Shown: in pieces, positions 1 to 5,255 of the stretch
Layout: each line of letters begins with the position of its first letter
Numbering within the stretch: the first letter of the stretch is position 1
Assembly: GCA_031254715.1 (NCBI GenBank)
Contig: JAIRTY010000265.1
Coordinates: forward strand, 1-5,310
DNA length: 5,310 nt
Reading direction: 5' to 3'
From: Nocardiopsaceae bacterium
GTDB taxonomy: Bacteria; Actinomycetota; Actinomycetes; Streptosporangiales; Streptosporangiaceae
Position numbers and translations under genes: made by a program
The notes under the pieces: model-generated
Databases searched by the model: none
The model's input: only the letters and a program-made list of their open reading frames with translations
What the model was told of the DNA's origin: nothing

Positions 1-32
1 ACCAGTATCGCCCACCAGTCTTCCCAGGTAAG

Positions 33-63
33 AGCCCGGTTTTCCGGTTACGGCAACCGGGCT
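33..63. terminator. Hairpin, possible terminator downstream of the relaxase remnant
   Basis: AGCCCGGTT (33-41) is perfectly complementary to AACCGGGCT (55-63). The 13-nt interval contains a further CCG/CGG pairing (44-46 with 51-53) around GTTA, so nearly the whole segment can fold into one rod. It lies about 110 bases beyond the stop of the minus-strand relaxase pseudogene and could have ended its transcript. There is no T-run on either side, which is common for actinobacterial terminators but leaves the call open. It could equally end a gene that lies left of the window. Confidence 0.4.
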
Positions 64-70
64 CAAGATC

Positions 71-91
71 GTTTGACCGTAGTTTGACCGT
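71..91. repeat. Tandem GTTTGACCGT direct repeat, 11-bp period
   Basis: Two identical copies of GTTTGACCGT lie at 71-80 and 82-91, separated by one base, giving an 11-bp period close to one helical turn. Such spacing suits a protein contacting one face of the DNA. The repeat stands outside the relaxase remnant and directly beside the hairpin at 33-63. Arm-type binding sites of tyrosine integrases are short direct repeats near element ends, so an old attachment-site arm is one reading. That role is inferred; only the repeat itself is seen. Confidence 0.45.
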
Positions 92-169
92 GAGAATTTC
101 CGGCATCCAGCGGCCCCGGGCGTGCCAGAGCGGTGCTTGGCGGCACCGGGCTGGACCGATGACCGCCCC

Positions 170-1622
170 TTAGCGATGTGGGCCTGCCCGAGGGGGCGGT
201 CTGACGGCGCGGCGGGGTCTTGGCGCTACGTGCGCGGGATCGGCCGGGTGAGGCTGAACTGGTTCGGGGTGCCCTGCCAGGGGTGGCTTGGCTGACTCGG
301 AGCGCGCGAGATCCGCAGGCGTCCATGTCCGTGGCTGCCGTCGCGCGCCGACCTGGCCCAGCCCCGATGCCCGGCTCCGGAGGTCAGCCGAAGCGGCGCG
401 CAGGTGTCCGGCCGCCATGTTGGCGGCTGTAACTTGCGCGGCGCGCTGCTGGGCTTGGCGCAGCTCCGCGACCGCGGCAGTGAGGGCCGCCAGGTTGCCG
501 ATAAGCGCGAGGACCGCGGCGGGCGCACCTCCGCCTGGCTGCTCCATGAGGGCCAGTGTCCGCGCAGCGATCCGCAGGCGTGACCCCGCTGCGGTGCGCT
601 GCGGGATACCGCCGAAGGGCCCGCGAGCAGCGCGGTCGTAGGCGTCGGCGGCGCACCGCAGCGCTCTGTTGTTCGTGACCCTGGCAGCCGAGCGGAGCGC
701 GTCGGCCGCCGCCCACGCCGCGTCCGCCGCGCGGCCCGGGTCGCGCCGCGCGCAGTGCCGGACGTGCTCCGCGGCGTGCTCCGCTTGCCGGGCGGCATGC
801 GCGTAGATCGATTGCCGCTCCCCCGCCGTGACGCGGACGGCGGCGGGTCGTCCCGCGCTTGCCCCGAAACGGGGTGCGCGTCGGACGGCCTGCTCCGCGT
901 CTCCGGGGTCCTGTCCCCAGCGACCGTGCAGCTTGGGCAGAGTCAGATCGGCGGCGAGCTTCCCGCCGCCGTACCAGATCACCCGCCGTGGCGGCTCCGG
1001 TGATGTGGCAGGCCGACGGCATAGCCGGTCACCTGGACTGGTTGCCGGGTGCTGTACCGCTTGCGAACCAGAACATCGGTGGCCGCGAGCTGGTCGAAGA
1101 ACTCGCGTTCCGTCCGTGCTGCAGCCGCGGCTTCGCAGACGTGGCGCCGGAGCGTGACGCGGGGCGGCTCCTCCCATCCGCGCCGGGCTGCCTGCTCCGT
1201 CTTGGCGCGAGTCGGCCGCCTGGCAGCGGTGCGATCCGCGGGCGCGTTCCATCCTGGCGGGCCAGGGTGGCCACGATGTGGGTGTGATCATTGGCGTGGC
1301 GGACTGCCACCCATCTCACCCCGGCTTCGCCGTTTCGAGGCGCAAGTCCGGTGCGGTGCATGACGTCGGCCGCCACGCATGCCCACTCGGCGTCGGACAA
1401 GACCCGGTCCCCCGGTGCCGCACGGATGGCGCAGTGCCATACCGGCGTGTCGCATCCCGGCCGGGCGAGCGCGGCCAGCGGCTGCGCGAGCAGCCCAGCC
1501 AGGCGCCGGAGATCCCTGGAGCCGCCGAGACGACGATCCGGCTCCAGTTCGGCCGGATCGCTGAATCCAGCGATGAGATGCGGATCGATGTGCTCATTGG
1601 CCCGCCCGGGACCGTGCAGAGT
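170..1622 (-). pseudogene. Relaxase / mobilization nuclease, decayed (5' truncated, two frame breaks)
   Basis: Remnant of an actinobacterial relaxase (Relaxase/Mobilization nuclease domain), the enzyme that nicks oriT and leads the strand in conjugative transfer. It must be read in three frames. Segment A (about 1622-1237) carries LHGPGRANEHIDPHL, typical of the N-terminal region, and the metal-binding motif HANDHTHIVATL with its histidines kept. Segment B (1236 to about 985) carries EPPRVTLRRHVCEAA and VTGYAVGLPHH. Segment C (about 982-170) resumes with WYGGGKLAADLTLPKL, then a long Ala/Arg-rich helical region and a Pro/Arg-rich tail, ending at TAA (170-172). About 30 residues expected between A and B are missing. 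B runs into TGA (979-981) because GGGG appears to have become GGG. Segment A is open upstream to a TGA at 1656-1658 but has no ATG, GTG or TTG, so the start and about 20 N-terminal residues are gone. It cannot make a working relaxase. The family assignment rests on remembered conserved motifs. Confidence 0.85.
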
Positions 1623-1673
1623 TAAAGCGTGACAAAATCCGGCGCTGCGCGGCTTTCAAAGACACTAAATGGC

Positions 1674-1742
1674 AAGGAGGATAACGTGTTAGTAGGATTG
1701 CCGTATGAGCCTGTTGCGGGTAGAGCTGTTCTACGACGATGA
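1674..1742 (+). other. Strong Shine-Dalgarno and 18-codon leader ORF overlapping hicB
   Basis: AAGGAGG (1674-1680) lies five bases before a GTG (1686) and is the best ribosome binding site in the window. The frame it opens reads MLVGLPYEPVAGRAVLRR and stops at TGA 1740-1742, 12 codons inside hicB in another frame. The hicB ATG (1705) has its own weaker AGGA (1694-1697), seven bases upstream. The short ORF may feed ribosomes to hicB by coupling, may be a relic of a former gene, or may be chance. Its second codon is TTA, which is rare in high-GC actinomycetes. Confidence 0.35.
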
Positions 1743-1926
1743 GGCCAGCAACTGGCACTATCGTGTGCCGGCCCTGCACATCAACGGCGGCGGTACCGCC
1801 ACCCGCGAAGAAGCCGAACGCGACAGCCTCGCGGCCATCGAGTTCGCGCTGCAAGGCGACCCCGGCGACTACGATCCAGGCGCCGAAACCCTCACCCTCG
1901 ACGTGAGCGTCGCGCCGGCCGCCTGA
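1705..1926 (+). CDS. HicB-family antitoxin-like protein, no HicA partner
   Basis: A 73-residue acidic protein resembling the HicB antitoxin fold. HicB proteins fold like a partial RNase H domain and block the HicA mRNA-cleaving toxin. Visible signs are an N-terminal strand with acidic turn (VELFYDDEASNWHYRVPAL, residues 6-24), a glycine turn, then TATREEAERDSLAAIEFAL (31-49), matching the family's typical T-x-EEA helix ending in AI. The chain ends about 20 residues later, so it lacks the DNA-binding domain (ribbon-helix-helix or helix-turn-helix) of full-length HicB. The ATG start is supported by AGGA seven bases upstream. No HicA-like ORF lies on either side: the flanks are the relaxase remnant and an integrase remnant whose stop is 24 bases beyond this one. 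It is probably a solitary antitoxin-like gene carried by, or inserted into, the dead element. It is the only intact gene in the first 2.4 kb. The family call is moderately sure; an antitoxin function is inferred. Confidence 0.65.
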   Translation: MSLLRVELFYDDEASNWHYRVPALHINGGGTATREEAERDSLAAIEFALQGDPGDYDPGAETLTLDVSVAPAA

Positions 1927-1950
1927 CCACCCGGGAAAGCCAGTTCGCCG

Positions 1951-2277
1951 TCAGCCTGCGCTGCGACGGCCGCGGACCTTGGCGAGAGCGTCGAGGGCGG
2001 TCTCGTCGGCATCCGGCAGCGTGTGGAGGTACTTCTCGGTTGTCCGGAGGCTGCCGTGACCCAAGCGTTCCTTGACCACCTGGAGGTCGGCGCCACCTGA
2101 CAGCAACCAGGACGCGTGCGCGTGCCTGAGATCATGAAACCTCACGGGCCGGTCGATCCCAGCAGTCTCGAGCGCGGGCTTCCAGACACGTGCGCGGAAC
2201 CATCCGCGCGGAATGTGGCCGTCGGTGTCGAGCGTCCGCCCGCGCAGCCCAGCTACCGACAGGGATCGCCAGGGTTT
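1951..2277 (-). pseudogene. Tyrosine recombinase/integrase, C-terminal catalytic fragment
   Basis: The C-terminal 108 residues of a tyrosine site-specific integrase, the enzyme that inserts and excises actinomycete integrative elements and phages. Conserved parts in order are RVWKPALETAGI, the box HDLRHAHASWLL (His codon at 2136, Arg codon at 2127), LGH (His codon at 2058) and TTEKYLH, whose Tyr codon at 2031 is the nucleophile. The frame is open only from 2277, just inside a TGA (2278-2280). The N-terminal arm- and core-binding domains and the first catalytic arginine (the usual TGLRxGE box) are missing, against about 370-450 residues for an intact enzyme. A GTG at 2145 could open a 64-residue frame but would be meaningless as an enzyme. 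The 3' end is natural and converges on hicB. It fits with the relaxase remnant as part of one former element, although this link is only positional. Confidence 0.88.
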
Positions 2278-2440
2278 TCACCAGTGATCCCTAGGTACCC
2301 CAAACGTACTCTCTTGGCAGAAGTCCGTTTCCGGCAACCAGATAGGTCAGGGCCACGTGGAACTGGGGTTCATCGCATGGTCACACATGGCCGAGACAGC
2401 CAGAAGCGGAGCAAGAGGATCGTGAAACGAAGAGGTTCTA
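2278..2440. other. Intergenic gap between integrase stub and P450
   Basis: These 163 bases hold no gene, RNA or repeat that I recognise. The plus-strand open frame that crosses the gap is antisense to the integrase motifs and looks unreal. The gap must contain the 5' breakpoint of the integrase (near 2277) and presumably the P450 promoter. TTGGCA (about 2315) and GATAGG (about 2342) are both present but 21 bases apart, too far for a convincing sigma-70 pair. Confidence 0.4.
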
Positions 2441-3706
2441 ATGGCCGAGGGGATAGGTAGCCGCAGGCAGGGGGGCGAGGTCGGAGATCAGTACGACCCG
2501 CTTGGTAGACATCTCGATAATCCCGAACGTTTTCAACAGTGTGCGCAGCGCGCCATGCCTATATTCTTCTCATCCAGGCTAAATGTCTGGGTGGTAAGCC
2601 GACTAGCGGACGTGAAGAAGGTCCTCCGGGATGGGCAAACATTCTCGTGCGCCAATGTATTGAGACCGCTCACGCCGCTGAGCCCTCGTGTGTTGCCTAT
2701 CCTCCTCGCCGGATATCCTCTCGTTCCGGTATTTCGCGTAATGGATGGAGAACAGCACAGGCGGCAGCGGCAGCTATGGGCGGACGGCTTCGGGCCTGAC
2801 CAACTGGAGGGGATCAGGGGTTACCTCACCAAACGTGCTACATCGCTGGCCGAAGACATGATCGCAGGAAAGCGCCCTGCTGAGTTCATGGCTGCTTACG
2901 CGAATCCGCTGACCATTTCGGCCATCTGTCAAATGATTGGGTACAGACCGGAACATCATACTGCAGTGGGTGAGGACACTGCGAAGGCTGCAGCGCTCGC
3001 CATGGGTCATCTCTTCCTTTCGGACGATGAACAGGTCGAGGCCGCACAATCGTGGGTGCAGTGCCAGAAGCTGATAGGTCGCTATATCGCTGAGCGGATG
3101 GTTGAGCCTGGCGATGATCTTATTGGCGAAGCAGTGAGAGCCTACGCGCCCAGCGGTGCTCCAGTGACTGAAGATCAGGAGGCCGAGCTGGTCGCCTCAA
3201 TTTTCGGAGTCACCTTGGCTGGCCACGTCACCTCGTCGGCGCTGCTCGGCGACGGCGTGCTGCGACTGCTCGAGCACCCCGAGCAATGGCGACTGCTATG
3301 CAACCAGCCGCAATTGATCCGCACTGCTATCGAGGAGATTGCCCGTTTCTGCAGTCCCGGTCACATTTTCCTGAGGAAAACTACCAGGGACACCACACTG
3401 GCCGGGCAAGAATTGCCTGCTGGGGCCGAGGTGGCAGTTTTGCTGGCTGCTGCGAACAGAGATGGCGCTGCCTTTGACCGGCCAGCCGAACTTGATATAA
3501 CGCGCAGACAGCGAATCGGCCATGTCACGTTCGGATATGGGCCGCATTTCTGCCTCGGAGCCGGTCTGGGCCGCCTTGAGCTCGAGATTTCCCTGCGCAT
3601 TCTCACCGAGCGCCTCCCGACACTTCGGCTCGTGCCAGGTCAGCCATCAACCTCCCGTCCGTGGCTCGCTCAGAAATGCCCGTTCACTGTGCCTGTCACC
3701 TGGTAG
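2441..3706 (+). CDS. Cytochrome P450 monooxygenase (bacterial soluble class I type)
   Basis: A complete 421-residue P450, a haem-thiolate enzyme that uses electrons from a ferredoxin to insert oxygen into a substrate. The C-helix carries the haem-propionate contacts His106 and Arg110 (EQHRRQRQLW). The I-helix is LAGHVTSSALLG with Thr264. The K-helix ExxR is Glu299-Arg302 (EIAR). The haem loop is FGYGPHFCLGAGLGRLELE (364-382), with Cys371 as iron ligand. Length and the lack of a membrane anchor fit soluble actinomycete P450s. Start: ATG preceded by AGAGG (2431-2435) with a five-base spacer. Oddities: position 263 of the I-helix is Val where most P450s have Asp or Glu before the Thr. GC is clearly lower than in the relaxase and ATA, CTA and AGA codons recur, suggesting separate ancestry. 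No ferredoxin, reductase or biosynthetic gene is adjacent, so substrate and redox partner are unknown. The subfamily cannot be assigned by eye. Confidence 0.95.
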   Translation: MAEGIGSRRQGGEVGDQYDPLGRHLDNPERFQQCAQRAMPIFFSSRLNVWVVSRLADVKKVLRDGQTFSCANVLRPLTPLSPRVLPILLAGYPLVPVFRVMDGEQHRRQRQLWADGFGPDQLEGIRGYLTKRATSLAEDMIAGKRPAEFMAAYANPLTISAICQMIGYRPEHHTAVGEDTAKAAALAMGHLFLSDDEQVEAAQSWVQCQKLIGRYIAERMVEPGDDLIGEAVRAYAPSGAPVTEDQEAELVASIFGVTLAGHVTSSALLGDGVLRLLEHPEQWRLLCNQPQLIRTAIEEIARFCSPGHIFLRKTTRDTTLAGQELPAGAEVAVLLAAANRDGAAFDRPAELDITRRQRIGHVTFGYGPHFCLGAGLGRLELEISLRILTERLPTLRLVPGQPSTSRPWLAQKCPFTVPVTW

Positions 3707-3761
3707 GTGGGCGGGGATGCCGATCAGGCGGTTGCTTGTCCGGAGGCCGAGGACGCCGGTT

Positions 3762-3781
3762 CCGTGAGACAAGCGTCACGG
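3762..3781 (+). terminator. Weak hairpin after the P450 gene
   Basis: CCGTGA (3762-3767) pairs with TCACGG (3776-3781) around an eight-base loop, 55 bases beyond the P450 stop. An alternative fold pairs GAC with GTC and leaves a bulge. There is no T-run. It is a possible transcription end for the P450, but the stem is short. Confidence 0.25.
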
Positions 3782-3833
3782 TCCTGAATGTTCTATTCGA
3801 TCGCAAATCCAAAGTAAGGCTGATCGGGCTGGC

Positions 3834-3920
3834 CAGCGCCACGTTCCCGGTGATCTCCTGAGCGTGGCGGATGATCGCCAGGTGGCGGGCCGCGTTCTTA
3901 TCCAGTTCCTTGTCTGTCAC
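3834..3920 (-). pseudogene. IS481-like transposase, 5' stub
   Basis: The first 29 or so codons of a transposase-type ORF. A GTG at 3920 has an ideal AGGAG (3926-3930) five bases upstream and begins VTDKELDKNAARHLAIIRH, followed by AQEITGNVAL. This matches my memory of the N-terminal helix-turn-helix of actinobacterial IS481-type (rve-superfamily) transposases, which continue with CRYYGITRQ-like residues. Here the family sequence stops after NVAL (about 3834). The frame runs on to 3696 as an unrelated Pro/Arg-rich tail antisense to the P450 end. The HTH is incomplete and the DDE catalytic core is absent. Sequence upstream to about 3955 (GACAGGTGGGGTCTCTGATC on the minus strand) may be the old terminal region of the element, but I find no matching inverted repeat on the P450 side. 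It is an IS remnant, not an active element. Confidence 0.65.
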
Positions 3921-4043
3921 AGGATCTCCTGTAGTGATCAGAGACCCCACCTGTCAACGATGTCCGTCACTTTCAGAGCGATCCCCGGGAATGACTCGGG
4001 CATGCGGCCGCGCCGTTGACGAGCGTGCGCTCCCTGTCGGGCT

Positions 4044-4622
4044 TTAGCGCGTGAGATTCTTCCTGCTCATGTCGCGCACGGAGCCTCGGCGGACGCGCTT
4101 GTGCAGTGCCCGCCAGATGATCGGGATGCCCACCGCACTGGGCAGCAGCCAGAACGCGATTACTGGCAACCGGTCCCATAGTGGCAAGTGCTTGCCGTTG
4201 TCGACATAGAACGCAGTCAGCATCGCCACATAGGAACCGCCCATGCCGATGATGTGTGCCGTGTCGCCGGGCCAGTGGCGCTCCCGGGCCAGGAACCCGG
4301 TCAGTGCCAGGCTGAACGCGACCAGCCCGATCAGGAACAGGTAATAGTCATGGGACCATCGCATGATCGCTAGCGCGGTCCCCGTAGCGAACAGGACGCC
4401 GATTCCGCCGAAGTAGACGCGGCCTGCTGTGGTGTGACGGCCACGCCCCTTACGGGACAGGGCCGCGACAGCGCCAGTGGCAACGCATACCAAGCCGGCA
4501 GCGACGTGAATTGCGACGAACGCCAGGAAGACCGGCGCAGTTGATGGCACGTCGAGTCCGAACACATCGTGCAGTCGCTGAGCAAGCAAGCTGCCACCTA
4601 CGACACTGCTGACGCCGTGCAT
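4044..4622 (-). CDS. DUF2306-type integral membrane protein
   Basis: A 192-residue membrane protein of unknown function. Five hydrophobic spans can be read: about residues 30-55 (APVFLAFVAIHVAAGLVCVA and onward), 67-87, 93-112, 122-141 and 152-171. The tail is basic (RALHKRVRRGSVRDMSRK), which favours a cytoplasmic C-terminus. His39 in the first span, the loop SRKGRGRHTTAGRVYF (56-71) with His63, and His123 at the start of the fourth span fit the DUF2306 pattern of a conserved His-Gly first helix and a K-G...H...GR loop. The frame is open upstream to 4988, but the extension is not hydrophobic and runs antisense across the neighbouring gene. The ATG at 4622 starts just before the membrane part and sits seven bases after a -10-like box, so a leaderless start is likely. 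The gene is divergent from the F420-type gene and ends at TAA (4044-4046). The domain call is from memory, and no enzymatic function is known to me. Confidence 0.75.
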   Translation of the reverse strand: MHGVSSVVGGSLLAQRLHDVFGLDVPSTAPVFLAFVAIHVAAGLVCVATGAVAALSRKGRGRHTTAGRVYFGGIGVLFATGTALAIMRWSHDYYLFLIGLVAFSLALTGFLARERHWPGDTAHIIGMGGSYVAMLTAFYVDNGKHLPLWDRLPVIAFWLLPSAVGIPIIWRALHKRVRRGSVRDMSRKNLTR

Positions 4623-4658
4623 GTACGTAGCTATACTACAGGTAGCGTTGCATGTCAC
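4609..4658. promoter_or_regulatory. Overlapping divergent sigma-70-like promoters
   Basis: Leftward promoter (minus strand): GTGACA (4658-4653), 17 bases, TATAGC (4635-4630), then seven bases to the ATG of the DUF2306 gene at 4622, predicting an mRNA that begins at the start codon. No Shine-Dalgarno precedes that ATG, in agreement. Rightward promoter: CTGACG (4609-4614), 17 bases, TATACT (4632-4637), predicting a start near 4644 for the F420-type gene. The two -10 boxes share the bases 4632-4635. The same stretch has small dyads: TACGTA (4624-4629), GTAG/CTAC (4627-4630 with 4636-4639) and CTAC/GTAG (4636-4639 with 4642-4645). These could form an operator. Confidence 0.5.
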
Positions 4659-4787
4659 TACCCGTCTGCCCGTGGTGCACCTGGGAGGCGAGCCCAGTGG
4701 CAACCCTGGTGCCTGATGGAGAAGGCAGCCGTAGCCTGGCACCACGCGTAAGGTAGCCCTGCCCTGCGGACGAAAGCGGCACCGAAC
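4644..4787 (+). promoter_or_regulatory. Structured 5' leader of the F420-type gene
   Basis: If transcription starts near 4644, the leader is about 144 bases and can fold. CTGGG (4681-4685) pairs with CCCAG (4693-4697). The segment GGCACCACG (4738-4746) can pair either with CGTGGTGC (4671-4678) or with TGGTGCC (4707-4713), which exclude each other. No known riboswitch core is recognised. The only Shine-Dalgarno-like bases before the ATG are GAAAG (4772-4776), 11 bases away and weak. Confidence 0.25.
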
Positions 4788-5255
4788 ATGAACGCGAAGA
4801 GGTATTACAACCGGCCCACTTTGATCCGGCGACGCATGTACGACCCCATGGTGAAGGCGATCGTCCTGCATACCTGGTGGAGCGGGTTCAGCCGCGAAGA
4901 CAGCGTCCGGGTGCTGGCAATCCGGGGACGGAAGACTGGGCGGCTGTATCAGCACCCAGTGGGCGTGTGCTCTTACCTGGGCGAGCAATACCTCGTGTCG
5001 TTCTACGGCGAGAGCCAGTGGGCACGCAACATGCGCGCAGGGACAGAGGCTGAACTGCGCGACCGCAAGACTGCCCAGCCGATCCAGGGCATCGAACTCG
5101 CGGGCGCTGAGAAGGTCGAGTTTCTCCGGTTCCTGCTCGACCGGTACCCGGTGATCATCCGGGTTTGGTGGAAGCTGGATGCGAAACGCGCCACCAGCAC
5201 CGACCTGAAAATGCTGGCGGGCCGTTATCCGGTGTTCCGGATAACGGCCGCGTGA
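4788..5255 (+). CDS. Deazaflavin (F420)-dependent nitroreductase family protein
   Basis: A 155-residue protein of the split beta-barrel family that includes mycobacterial Ddn and related F420H2-dependent reductases. Such enzymes use reduced F420 to reduce quinones, nitro compounds or unsaturated carbonyls. Family features visible: a basic N-terminus with a short helix (MYDPMVKAIVLHTWW, 17-31), strand and phosphate-binding loop VLAIRGRKTGRLYQHPVGV (42-60), where GRKTG matches the usual G-R-K/x-S/T-G, strand GEQYLVSFYG (65-74), and WARNMRAG (78-85), matching the typical P-x-W-x-x-N-L-x-A segment. Length fits the family (about 140-160). The first ATG (4788) is used because the preceding codons have no better start; its ribosome binding site is weak. 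ATG 4836 would remove only the variable N-terminus. The gene is divergent from the DUF2306 gene with a shared promoter region. Its substrate is unknown, and in some relatives F420 is replaced by another flavin or haem. Confidence 0.82.
   Translation: MNAKRYYNRPTLIRRRMYDPMVKAIVLHTWWSGFSREDSVRVLAIRGRKTGRLYQHPVGVCSYLGEQYLVSFYGESQWARNMRAGTEAELRDRKTAQPIQGIELAGAEKVEFLRFLLDRYPVIIRVWWKLDAKRATSTDLKMLAGRYPVFRITAA
5220..5249. terminator. Perfect 13-bp hairpin inside the 3' end of the F420-type gene
   Basis: GGCCGTTATCCGG (5220-5232) and CCGGATAACGGCC (5237-5249) form a perfect 13-bp stem with the loop TGTT. It ends three bases before the TGA (5253-5255) and encodes part of the last residues (RYPVFRITA). 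No T-run follows. It could act as a factor-assisted terminator or as a 3' stabilising structure, and works on both strands. Confidence 0.5.

Noticed and set aside
220..1632. Several long plus-strand open frames opposite the relaxase
   Set aside because: They are Ala/Arg/Pro-rich by-products of high GC; the minus strand carries the recognisable relaxase motifs in all three segments.
1640..1704. HicA toxin remnant upstream of hicB
   Set aside because: The frames here are very short (for example MARRITC) and none resembles the C-terminal end of HicA.
1594..1854. Minus-strand 86-residue frame over hicB
   Set aside because: It is antisense to the HicB-like frame, has no family features, and is not in the relaxase frame, so it is not the missing relaxase start.
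2116..2460. Plus-strand 114-residue frame ending just inside the P450
   Set aside because: Its first third is antisense to the integrase HDLRH box, and the rest shows no domain or ribosome binding site.
3661..3861. Plus-strand frame after the P450
   Set aside because: It starts inside the P450 in another frame and is low-complexity; it covers the IS stub in antisense.
4623..4988. Upstream extension of the DUF2306 frame (to ATG 4988)
   Set aside because: The added 122 residues are non-hydrophobic, show no family signs, run antisense over the F420-type gene and cross a likely promoter; ATG 4622 is the better start.
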